Source: a virus
Strand: one strand, 5' to 3'
Virus record (IMG/VR): IMGVR_UViG_3300032053_000255
Span: 1 to 35,659 of that record
Length of the DNA: 35,659 bases
Made by a program: the position numbers and the translations under genes. The notes below the pieces were generated by a model. It saw nothing but the letters and a program-made list of their open reading frames with translations, was not told the origin of the DNA and searched no databases. Shown one piece after another: positions 20,124 through 26,575 of this stretch; position 1 is the stretch's first letter, and every line of letters starts with the position of its first letter.

Positions 20124-20504
20124 TCAATCTAATTGTAATATTTCATATCCTGCTTCTGTTGTATAATATATCTTTTTAATATTACAGTCCCGAAACATAC
20201 GTTGACAGATGGAGCAGGGTTTTGCCATAGCCACTTTTCCATCTTTATGTTCTCGATAAACATATGCAGTAGCCCCATTAATATCCGATGGTAACACTCC
20301 AAGAATTGCATGGAATTCAGCATGTATCATATGAAATTTGGTAGGGGCCGCAGAATGACTCTTAATTTGATTCCATCCAATACCAACAATTGTTTTTTTT
20401 CTTGTAATGACACATCCGAGTTTATGTCTATGGTGATTGGATTTATGAGACATCTTTCTGGCGAGGTCGAAGAACTTTTTATCACGCCTCAATAGCTCAC
20501 ACAT
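20124..20504 (-). CDS. dCMP/cytidine deaminase-like enzyme
   Basis: 126 aa. H-A-E (61-63) and P-C-S-I-C (96-100) supply the zinc ligands and the catalytic glutamate of the cytidine/deoxycytidylate deaminase fold. T4 relatives turn dCMP into dUMP for thymidylate synthesis. It is shorter than T4 dCMP deaminase (~190 aa), so the substrate could differ. It is followed by MazG, giving a small nucleotide-pool pair. Confidence 0.85.
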   Translation of the reverse strand: MCELLRRDKKFFDLARKMSHKSNHHRHKLGCVITRKKTIVGIGWNQIKSHSAAPTKFHMIHAEFHAILGVLPSDINGATAYVYREHKDGKVAMAKPCSICQRMFRDCNIKKIYYTTEAGYEILQLD

Positions 20505-20506
20505 AA

Positions 20507-20593
20507 TTATCGCCTATCGATATATGCCGCCAGCAATATTACTGCTAGAAGAACAATTATCGAAAATAGTTGCACCATTATTATTTCATTCAT
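20507..20593 (-). CDS. 28-aa single-span membrane microprotein
   Basis: M-N-E-I-I-M-V-Q then a hydrophobic stretch (L-F-S-I-I-V-L-L-A-V-I-L-L-A-A) and a basic end (Y-I-D-R-R). Its start overlaps the end of the HAD-like gene and it stops just before the deaminase. An internal ATG at 20578 is an alternative start. Confidence 0.5.
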   Translation of the reverse strand: MNEIIMVQLFSIIVLLAVILLAAYIDRR

Positions 20594-21002
20594 CATTATC
20601 TTCATCTGCCGTGTAGGTTGGCCAATCTCCGCTTTCTTTTTCAGTTGGCTCTTTAACTTCTTCTGGAGGCGAGTCCTTATGTGATAAATGTACGATCTGA
20701 ACATATGGACTTATGTTTTTAGTCGTCTCTCGGCTCCGATAATAGTCAGGAGCATAATCATCAACGGCAAATTCAATACCATTGTCATAACAATACTTTG
20801 CTTTCGCGCCAGTGATCATTAATTTAGTATAAGAGATTTGAAGTTCTTCTAGTTCGTTCTTAGTATATTCCCAGTGATAGTTTGGATCCCTATCAGTAAC
20901 TACATGAACTTCGTGGCCGTTATCTATTAATAACTTGGACATAAAACTCCAGAACTCAGGAGCGCCATTAATTGTGTTGTCTAGGTCTAATGCTATTTTC
21001 AT
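20586..21002 (-). CDS. HAD-like 5'-nucleotidase/phosphatase
   Basis: 138 aa. D-L-D-N-T (residues 6-10) with the nucleophile and acid aspartates, T36 of V-V-T-D-R-D as motif II, K67 as motif III and V-D-D-Y (80-83) as motif IV give a full haloacid-dehalogenase set. The short cap-less form resembles phage 5'(3')-deoxyribonucleotidase-like proteins. A proline/glutamate tail follows residue ~110. Its neighbours (deaminase, MazG) suggest nucleotide metabolism. Confidence 0.8.
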   Translation of the reverse strand: MKIALDLDNTINGAPEFWSFMSKLLIDNGHEVHVVTDRDPNYHWEYTKNELEELQISYTKLMITGAKAKYCYDNGIEFAVDDYAPDYYRSRETTKNISPYVQIVHLSHKDSPPEEVKEPTEKESGDWPTYTADEDNDE

Positions 21003-21003
21003 C

Positions 21004-21312
21004 TTAATTTTCTTTCGTATAAATTCTAATAGTATTAAACTTTTTATTTACTTGATACTCAATTTCATCGGCAATATATTTTTTATATAACTCCCAATCT
21101 GTACCAAGGGCGCGGCCTGCGATCAATTGTTGGTTGTGGGCAAGCGGCACTTGAATTGATGCTTTATTCAATTCGAGTATAAGTTGTTCATTTTTATGAA
21201 GGTCGTCACACAATTTAATGATTTGTTCAGCATATTGTTCCAGCTTTGCGCCTCTGTCATCGTAATACTTTCTAAGAAGGTGCGCGACTTCTTGTAAGAG
21301 TTTTTGATTCAT
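21004..21312 (-). CDS. Hypothetical helical protein
   Basis: 102 aa, helical (L-L-Q-E-V-A-H-L-L-R-K-Y-Y ... L-H-K-N-E-Q-L-I-L-E-L). Not recognised. The start follows the upstream stop within 2 nt. Confidence 0.65.
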   Translation of the reverse strand: MNQKLLQEVAHLLRKYYDDRGAKLEQYAEQIIKLCDDLHKNEQLILELNKASIQVPLAHNQQLIAGRALGTDWELYKKYIADEIEYQVNKKFNTIRIYTKEN

Positions 21313-21314
21313 AA

Positions 21315-21569
21315 TTACCGTTCCTTCAATATATACTTTTCAAAATCTTTCACTGGACTAAAATCAACTGCGTGTATTGGAAAAATGTTGTAGGCATTTT
21401 GGAGCTTGCTTATTACTTGACACATCTCAAGAGCTTCTTCGAATGTTTGAATGGCAACCTCTTCGAATAAAGGGAAGGCCATTCCATACAACATTTTACC
21501 TTTCAGCATTTCGAATGAAACCCGAAAGCCCCCCAACGTTCTATCTTGTTCTTGAAGTTTCATATGCAT
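21315..21569 (-). CDS. Hypothetical protein after tRNA-like element
   Basis: 84 aa from 21569, or 82 from ATG 21563. Longer frames would run into the tRNA-like sequence. GGAG of the tRNA acceptor lies about 11 nt before this ATG. Second half helical (F-E-E-A-L-E-M-C-Q-V-I-S-K-L). Not recognised. Confidence 0.6.
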   Translation of the reverse strand: MHMKLQEQDRTLGGFRVSFEMLKGKMLYGMAFPLFEEVAIQTFEEALEMCQVISKLQNAYNIFPIHAVDFSPVKDFEKYILKER

Positions 21570-21577
21570 CAAATCAA

Positions 21578-21661
21578 AAACTCCGACTGGATTCGAACCA
21601 GCATCTCCTCGCAACTCGATCAACTGATGCGCTTTGTTTTAACCAATTAAACTACGGAATT
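21578..21661 (-). tRNA. tRNA-like element with abnormal anticodon arm
   Basis: 84 nt. Acceptor AATTCCG/CGGAGTT pairs over 7 bp (one G-T), D arm GTTT/AAAC with a GG-containing loop, T arm GCTGG-TTCGAAT-CCAGT. The anticodon region is not standard: only CGCA/TGCG pairs, enclosing 14 nt instead of 7, and no type II variable arm can be drawn. No CCA is encoded. It may be a degraded tRNA, a tRNA with an insertion, or a processing signal. Anticodon not assignable. Confidence 0.55.
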
Positions 21662-21839
21662 ATAATTCAAATATCCAAAATCTCCCACCAATTATGTACA
21701 AAAGTTTCTGCCATCTTGTTGCATATCTTTCATAGTAGCACTTATTACAGACAGAGATTGTATCATAGGCTCTGGCTAAAAGAAAGGTTTTCTTTTCGTT
21801 TCTATTACAAAAATGACAATGCCAGTACATAGTATTCAT
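21660..21839 (-). CDS. Zinc-binding microprotein
   Basis: 59 aa. C-H-F-C (residues 8-11) and C-N-K-C (31-34) form a zinc finger-like site; the basic, aromatic C terminus (R-Y-A-T-R-W-Q-K-L) could contact nucleic acid. ATGA overlap upstream. Its stop codon overlaps the first two bases of the tRNA-like element. Confidence 0.7.
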   Translation of the reverse strand: MNTMYWHCHFCNRNEKKTFLLARAYDTISVCNKCYYERYATRWQKLLYIIGGRFWIFEL

Positions 21840-22216
21840 TTGTAAACAATCTCAACCGGACTACGCATTTGAATATTATTTACATAGGGTTTTCTATTAT
21901 CTTTATGTTCTATAACGATTCTAAAGTCCGGCGTTACAGTTATTTTAAAAATGCTTGCCTTAGTATGCAAACAAAGAGTTCCATCTTTTTCCCGAGATAC
22001 TTTAAGTAGGCCAGAAGTATTTTCAGGAAATCTGAATTGCTTTAATTCAAATTCTTTCTTCTCATAAAGAGTCTTGATTATACTATTATTCACTTTATCT
22101 ATCAGTCCTTTACTATGTAAGTCATCGATTAAATTTTCAAGGGCGGTTGAGATATCTTTATTGCAGTTCAACCCAGCATTAATAAAATCACTTAGTTCTT
22201 TAGGGGGATTGGCCAT
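21836..22216 (-). CDS. Hypothetical protein
   Basis: 126 aa: helical N-terminal half, beta-like C-terminal half (K-I-T-V-T-P-D-F-R-I-V-I-E-H). The middle reads F-E-L-K-Q-F-R-F-P-E-N-T-S-G-L-L, similar to the K-x-F-K-L-P-x-N-x-T start of the KLP-N family, so it could be a distant fused relative. Weak evidence. The start follows the upstream stop. Confidence 0.65.
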   Translation of the reverse strand: MANPPKELSDFINAGLNCNKDISTALENLIDDLHSKGLIDKVNNSIIKTLYEKKEFELKQFRFPENTSGLLKVSREKDGTLCLHTKASIFKITVTPDFRIVIEHKDNRKPYVNNIQMRSPVEIVYK

Positions 22217-22447
22217 TTAAATACTTTCAAAGATAGATATTAACCGTTCTCTAATTGATTTCGATCTAATAAAATGTTCGTGCTTTGTTCCTTTTCTTTT
22301 GGCCACAATACAAGGATCTTCAACTACTTTATCAGTAGCAAAGATAAATTCTACATCTTTAAACTTAACACCTCTTAGAGTTTTTGTAAACTGATTTATC
22401 GGTGTTCGCTTAACAATTTCTTGGATGATTTGTTCTGGGGCGTACAT
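22217..22447 (-). CDS. Hypothetical protein
   Basis: 76 aa, basic at the end; V-K-F-K-D-V-E-F-I-F-A-T-D-K-V-V-E-D is beta-like. GAGGAG 5 nt before the ATG is strong and lies inside the upstream gene, giving a 52-nt out-of-frame overlap. Confidence 0.65.
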   Translation of the reverse strand: MYAPEQIIQEIVKRTPINQFTKTLRGVKFKDVEFIFATDKVVEDPCIVAKRKGTKHEHFIRSKSIRERLISIFESI

Positions 22448-22803
22448 TTAGTCTCCTCTGGTAAAAAATCTAAGAAGCTGTTGATTTCGTTTAATGCGAT
22501 CTGAGAACAGCACCAGTCGTATCTTTGTTTTATCTTTCTGGACAGCCTTTCGCTGACTATAGTGATACCTGAAACGGTCAGGTTATTTTGCATCTTAATA
22601 AGACGCACCAGGCTTTTATTGTATAGTTTAAAACACACCGCGTATGTATCATTCAATTTTACTAGCAAAACTTCTTTATCGGTAGTAGCACCAGTGAATG
22701 GACCAATTACAACTGGATCTGGTTGATACTTTAGAAAGTCGTTATCAAGTATACCAATTAAGGTATTGACCAGAATTGTTTTAGCTTCATCTAAGTTTGA
22801 CAT
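22396..22803 (-). CDS. Hypothetical protein
   Basis: 135 aa, mixed; not recognised. Central beta-rich region (D-P-V-V-I-G-P-F-T-G-A-T) and a charged C terminus that overlaps the next gene by 52 nt. The start lies 2 nt past the upstream stop. Confidence 0.65.
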   Translation of the reverse strand: MSNLDEAKTILVNTLIGILDNDFLKYQPDPVVIGPFTGATTDKEVLLVKLNDTYAVCFKLYNKSLVRLIKMQNNLTVSGITIVSERLSRKIKQRYDWCCSQIALNEINSFLDFLPEETKCTPQNKSSKKLLSEHR

Positions 22804-22805
22804 AA

Positions 22806-23000
22806 TTACTTTTTGAACACCTCTCTAAATACGCCCAAATATCCCTCAACTCTTTTCAGTCGTTCATTCAGTTCTAAAATTGCTTCTAGAGTATTTTTTT
22901 GAAGTCTTCGATCTCCAGGAACCGATTCCCCTGCATTTTGATAATCTCGGATGGACTCTTGAACAACACTCAGATAACCTTCAATCAGTTCTTTATTCAT
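22806..23000 (-). CDS. Small helical protein
   Basis: 64 aa, helical with E/K/L periodicity (L-E-A-I-L-E-L-N-E-R-L-K-R-V-E). AAGGA 5 nt before the ATG at 23000 fixes this start over one five codons earlier. Overlaps the upstream stop by 8 nt. Not recognised. Confidence 0.65.
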   Translation of the reverse strand: MNKELIEGYLSVVQESIRDYQNAGESVPGDRRLQKNTLEAILELNERLKRVEGYLGVFREVFKK

Positions 23001-23373
23001 TGTCTTCCTTATCATATGGGCTGCTATATGAACTATTAAATTCTTTCAACTTAAAAGCTATCCAATTAAATAATTCTTTGGAGTTTATCATCTTTTGATA
23101 CCGCCATGTATCATATGAGTCGTTGCCCGATAACGGATGTAGTTCTCCAGCAAAGTGAATAGGGCACTCTTCTAATTCTTGTCGTGGTTTGCAGGTTCCG
23201 TATGGTGGCCCAAGATCCCAATGAAATTCGTCATCTATGAACCTATCTCCAAACTTAGTTCTAATTCCATAAAAGCTTTTAGTGGCGGAAGAATATACTC
23301 CGAGTGATAAGTTACGAGAACTGATTCTGTAAAGATATCCATCTTTACATTCTTCAAGTGTTAGATAATTCAT
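22993..23373 (-). CDS. Conserved-looking phage protein
   Basis: 126 aa. Y-G-I-R-T-K-F-G-D-R-F-I-D-D-E-F-H-W-D ... P-P-Y-G-T-C-K-P ... C-P-I reminds me of an uncharacterised phage family; two conserved cysteines may form a site. Beta-rich. ATGA overlap upstream. Confidence 0.65.
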   Translation of the reverse strand: MNYLTLEECKDGYLYRISSRNLSLGVYSSATKSFYGIRTKFGDRFIDDEFHWDLGPPYGTCKPRQELEECPIHFAGELHPLSGNDSYDTWRYQKMINSKELFNWIAFKLKEFNSSYSSPYDKEDNE

Positions 23374-23567
23374 ATGACCTTATTGTAAGTCATCAGTTTT
23401 AACACTGCATCCAGTTCCTTTTCCCGCTCTGGATGTGAGCAAGAAGGTCTGGCAGCGATGTGAGCATATTTGTAAATCAAGTTCAGTGTAGTCTCGGCTG
23501 TCTTCTCTTCTGCTGTAAGACAAAGGCCCTCGATTATTCTAAGTGCTTTTTCTTGTAGTGTCATCAT
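23370..23567 (-). CDS. Small helical protein
   Basis: 65 aa, helical (L-Q-E-K-A-L-R-I-I-E-G-L). The start at the first of two ATGs, two nt after the upstream stop. H-P-E-R-E-K-E-L near the end. Not recognised. Confidence 0.6.
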   Translation of the reverse strand: MMTLQEKALRIIEGLCLTAEEKTAETTLNLIYKYAHIAARPSCSHPEREKELDAVLKLMTYNKVI

Positions 23568-23568
23568 A

Positions 23569-23787
23569 TTATTCTTTTCTGAGCAAAGAATATTCAAAAG
23601 TATCGTGTGCTTCATTATACCAAGGATTGCCAAAGACTAGTTGGCGTGGGCCAAGAACCTGCTCCCTTAATGGGTATGTCAGCTCCTGGGGTGGGCTTGC
23701 GTCTGATTTAAATGCGTCTAATAATATACAAGCATTTAAGTAAAGTCGGATATTATATATCCTTTTTTCAGGAGGTCTTCGTGCCAT
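23569..23787 (-). CDS. Hypothetical protein
   Basis: 72 aa, basic N terminus (A-R-R-P-P-E-K-R), then P-L-R-E-Q-V-L-G-P-R-Q-L-V-F-G-N-P. Not recognised. Starts 3 nt after the upstream stop. Confidence 0.6.
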   Translation of the reverse strand: MARRPPEKRIYNIRLYLNACILLDAFKSDASPPQELTYPLREQVLGPRQLVFGNPWYNEAHDTFEYSLLRKE

Positions 23788-23789
23788 GA

Positions 23790-23996
23790 TTAAAACTCAA
23801 TATTCCCAAAATCAATATCAACCAGAACCAATCCAGTTCCAGAATTTCCAATATCTTCAGTAACCAAATAACGAAAATCATCAAACTCGTCACCGAACTT
23901 ATTTAGTACGAGGTCAAAGATTTCTTGCTTAGATGGAACCTGTTGTGCGTATCGAATTGTTAAATGATCTTGAACTCTTTCACATGATGTAATCAT
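23790..23996 (-). CDS. Hypothetical protein, first of accessory array
   Basis: 68 aa, acidic, beta-like end (L-V-L-V-D-I-D-F-G-N). ATG at 23996, not the GTG two codons earlier. The ~240-nt region upstream is highly structured and carries a weak promoter, so this gene could have a long regulated leader. Confidence 0.6.
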   Translation of the reverse strand: MITSCERVQDHLTIRYAQQVPSKQEIFDLVLNKFGDEFDDFRYLVTEDIGNSGTGLVLVDIDFGNIEF

Positions 23997-24017
23997 ATTC
24001 ACTCTATCATTTTAAAT

Positions 24018-24111
24018 CGGGTTGACCGAGATGCACCTACTAATAAGTTTCAGCAAGTTTCGAACCTCGCTTAATTTATTTGCCGTCTTACAGCTTTCGG
24101 TGCAGCGCCCG
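24018..24111 (-). ncRNA. Candidate structured RNA (three-way junction)
   Basis: In minus-strand sense: outer pairing CGGG (24108-24111)/CCCG (24018-24021) and TGCACC (24099-24104)/GGTGCA (24032-24037). Inside are hairpin GCTGT (24090-24094)/ACGGC (24082-24086) and hairpin AGCGAG (24066-24071)/CTTGCT (24052-24057), the latter with a T-loop-like TTCGAAA. Each hairpin has one G-T pair that would be a C-A mismatch on the other strand, so the RNA is likely minus-strand. It may be a leader element or a free small RNA. Confidence 0.5.
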
Positions 24112-24126
24112 GCCACATAATAAAAC

Positions 24127-24179
24127 GTTATGGCCATAACTAGTTATTGTGTCTATACAAGAAGGCAGTCCCAATAACT
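24127..24179. other. Palindrome and 8-bp hairpin in intergenic region
   Basis: GTTATGGCCATAAC (24127-24140) is a perfect 14-bp palindrome. Next to it CAATAACT (24172-24179) and AGTTATTG (24142-24149) form an 8-bp stem around 22 nt. Could be an operator, part of the leader RNA, or the remains of a terminator. Confidence 0.5.
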
Positions 24180-24205
24180 TAACGTGTCTGTCGTCCTGTA
24201 TTTTT

Positions 24206-24235
24206 AGAATAGCACAGAATCGAACCGCGAGTCAA
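24206..24235 (-). promoter_or_regulatory. Weak sigma70-like promoter TTGACT-18-TATTCT
   Basis: Minus strand: TTGACT (24230-24235), 18 nt, TATTCT (24206-24211). It would give a ~200-nt leader containing the structures at 24018-24179 before the gene at 23996. Confidence 0.35.
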
Positions 24236-24241
24236 ATTTTA

Positions 24242-24264
24242 TTATTGATAAATGAAATCAATAA
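24242..24264 (-). terminator. AT-rich hairpin after the baseplate operon
   Basis: TTATTGAT/ATCAATAA, a perfect 8-bp stem with a 7-nt loop, starts 1 nt after the gp6-like stop codon. It lacks GC pairs and a U-tract, so termination is uncertain; it may protect the 3' end. Confidence 0.4.
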
Positions 24265-24265
24265 C

Positions 24266-26164
24266 TTAGGAGCTTACTTCTTTTGCTGTTACAAAGATGT
24301 CAACTGGATCAATTACCAACAAAAGATCCCTGGCCGATGTGATATCATTCACAACCGGCTTGGCGAAGAAATCAATCTTCTCATATTTGTTTACCCAACT
24401 GGCCGGAACAAATGGTTCAGTAATTTCAATCTTGCCGTTTGCGTGATCGATTGTTCCCATCTTTGCAATTCGAACAAGTTGATTATTGTAGGGATCAATT
24501 TTAAACAGAGACATTATATCACTCTTAAAAGAATCTTCAGCAAAGAAGCACTTGGTTACCGGGTCAACATAATAAAACATTGAAGAATAAATTGCTTTGC
24601 CGTATGGGTTCTTGTTGTCATATACATCGAGAGCGTTAAGAAACTTGAGAGCGTATGTTTCTTTTAACTCAAGAGTTGGTGTAATAGTCTTCTTCAATCT
24701 GATTGTTGTCAAGTTAGAATGTATACTTGGATCTAAATTATCAATCATCTCAACGAAGTCGGAATAGATGAAGCCCCGTTCGAACTTCTCTAGGTTTACT
24801 TCATTGAAATTGAGAATGGCATTATATACCAGATATTGAATTTCTTGTTTTGTTTTGGTGGTCAAACGATAGTTAAACTTCACGTCCGTCTTTACTACAA
24901 GATTTACATAATCCGGATCAACAATCACTGGTTCTTGTGTCAGTGTGCAGCGAGGCTTTACAATACCATTTATAATAACATCCTTGTCTGTGTTATCTAA
25001 AACATATCCTTCTGCTGGCTTAATACACAAGAAGACTCTGCCATATTCTGCCGGGTCATTATCTTCGCCGCCCCACACCGTAATGGAATCAATTCTTGGA
25101 TAAAGTCGTTGCACAAGCTGTTCAAAGTCCAACTTTGTGACGGCTCGGTTTTGCATCTCAAAATTGATCGGCGCAGTATTTTTAATACTCTTCAATGATT
25201 CTTCGTCTTCGCCGCCGGTAGATTCTGATACTGTTTCAATTATATCTACGAAATGATTGGTATGTTGATTATAACTATCTGGTAATATATAAAATGGACC
25301 GCCAGACGAAAACTCTTTAATTCCATTTGGCGTCGCGCCATTACAAACAACATACTCAACTATTACAATATTGCCCGCTTTAATTGAAGCTGATAGGACA
25401 TCATCACCAAAATATATTTCATAAAGATCTCCGGCTGATTGTTGAAGATAATAAGCCTTAGATGTCGAAGTCAGTTCGGTAATATCTGTTGCTCGGCTGT
25501 ATAATGTCCTGGCTTGATTTTTGTCTGACTCTTGAACTGTTACTGTCATCAGATTAATATCGACGCCCGAATTTGGTATAACAAACTTTGCTCCCGTATC
25601 AGACGTGACAGGAAACCGGTGCGTTAGCAATGTTCCTTCGTGTACCACAACTTCAACTTCAAAATATCCATACGGAAATGCAAGGGTCGAAACATCATGA
25701 AAGTCACTGGCAGAACCATCTGGGTTAACAAGATAAAGAGTTTTGGGTTCCGTAATTACAAATTCAAACTTCGTATCATCTGTATTATAGCCAACAAACT
25801 TTGCCTCTTTTGGAATTTGAACTGTTGCAGGAATTTCGCTGCCCGATTGAGAATCCGGCCCCATCTGAAGTTTTAGAGTTGCATTAGAAGATTTCTTAGA
25901 CTTTGGAAGATATCCAAGCATCTTAGCTCTTGCAAGAACCGAATCTCGGAGCTGGGCGCTATCAAGAAACATTTCACTTGCTACCATATTGAGATAGAAA
26001 GCGTTGTACGCCGAGTAATATGCGAGGATGTCGATCAGATACGCAAATCCACTGCCTTCAAAATCGGCGTCCATCAATTCTGGCTTTTGCCGCAAAAAGT
26101 CTTTTAGATTCTGCTTAATCTGACTAAAATCTAATTCTGATACTTTGATAACTGGGTTTGTCAT
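24266..26164 (-). CDS. 6: Baseplate wedge protein, T4 gp6-like
   Basis: 632 aa (T4 gp6 is 660). Baseplate J-like protein: the N-terminal F-S-Q-I-K-Q-N-L-K-D-F-L-R and L-A-Y-Y-S-A-Y-N-A-F-Y-L-N-M segment is characteristic of T4-type wedge gp6, followed by a long beta-rich body. In T4, gp6 dimers form the core ring of the baseplate together with gp7 and gp53. AAGGG before the ATG, overlapping the gp25 stop (GTAAATG). Last gene of the operon. Confidence 0.88.
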   Translation of the reverse strand: MTNPVIKVSELDFSQIKQNLKDFLRQKPELMDADFEGSGFAYLIDILAYYSAYNAFYLNMVASEMFLDSAQLRDSVLARAKMLGYLPKSKKSSNATLKLQMGPDSQSGSEIPATVQIPKEAKFVGYNTDDTKFEFVITEPKTLYLVNPDGSASDFHDVSTLAFPYGYFEVEVVVHEGTLLTHRFPVTSDTGAKFVIPNSGVDINLMTVTVQESDKNQARTLYSRATDITELTSTSKAYYLQQSAGDLYEIYFGDDVLSASIKAGNIVIVEYVVCNGATPNGIKEFSSGGPFYILPDSYNQHTNHFVDIIETVSESTGGEDEESLKSIKNTAPINFEMQNRAVTKLDFEQLVQRLYPRIDSITVWGGEDNDPAEYGRVFLCIKPAEGYVLDNTDKDVIINGIVKPRCTLTQEPVIVDPDYVNLVVKTDVKFNYRLTTKTKQEIQYLVYNAILNFNEVNLEKFERGFIYSDFVEMIDNLDPSIHSNLTTIRLKKTITPTLELKETYALKFLNALDVYDNKNPYGKAIYSSMFYYVDPVTKCFFAEDSFKSDIMSLFKIDPYNNQLVRIAKMGTIDHANGKIEITEPFVPASWVNKYEKIDFFAKPVVNDITSARDLLLVIDPVDIFVTAKEVSS

Positions 26165-26560
26165 TTACTTGACCCTTTCTAGAAAAAACTCAATAGTCAG
26201 TGGAGCAATCTGATTCTTGATGCTGAATGTAATTGTAACATCATATCCAAGCTCTTCCTGGCTGTCCATCTCGACTTCAACGGATATTAATTCAATTCTT
26301 GGCTCATAAACCGTTAAAACTTCTTCAATTGTCTGTTGAATAGATAATGCAGTAAAGAAAGACATTGGCTCAAATAGAAGGCTTCGGATGCCGCAACCAA
26401 ATGAATCGTTGAAATGTCTTTCATAAAAGTTTGTAAGTACTATGTTTTTTACGGCCCTTTTAACTGAATCGATGTCTTTGATGTACACCAAGTCCTTGGT
26501 AGTGGGATGTACAAGAAAATTCAAATCGAGATCTTTATATGTTCTAGTTCTTGGTGGCAT
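26165..26560 (-). CDS. 25: Baseplate wedge protein, T4 gp25-like
   Basis: 131 aa (T4 gp25 132). V-K-R-A-V-K-N-I-V-L-T-N-F-Y-E-R-H-F, F-G-C-G-I-R-S-L-L-F-E and Y-E-P-R-I-E-L are hallmark motifs of the gp25/gpW lysozyme-like fold, which joins the wedge to the sheath. No Shine-Dalgarno; a CATAAATA box ends 7 nt before the ATG. Confidence 0.93.
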   Translation of the reverse strand: MPPRTRTYKDLDLNFLVHPTTKDLVYIKDIDSVKRAVKNIVLTNFYERHFNDSFGCGIRSLLFEPMSFFTALSIQQTIEEVLTVYEPRIELISVEVEMDSQEELGYDVTITFSIKNQIAPLTIEFFLERVK

Positions 26561-26567
26561 ATGTAAC

Positions 26568-26575
26568 TATTTATG
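26568..26575 (-). promoter_or_regulatory. T4-late-like box CATAAATA before gp25
   Basis: Minus strand, one mismatch to TATAAATA, 7 nt before the gp25 ATG. It overlaps the stop codon of the gp5-like gene, so chance is possible; listed because the spacing matches other late genes here. Confidence 0.3.

Noticed and set aside
24018-24235. Two T-arm-like motifs (GGTTCGAAA, GGTTCGATT) as tRNA genes
   Set aside because: No matching 7-bp acceptor or anticodon arm can be drawn around either motif; the first fits better as a hairpin of the candidate RNA.
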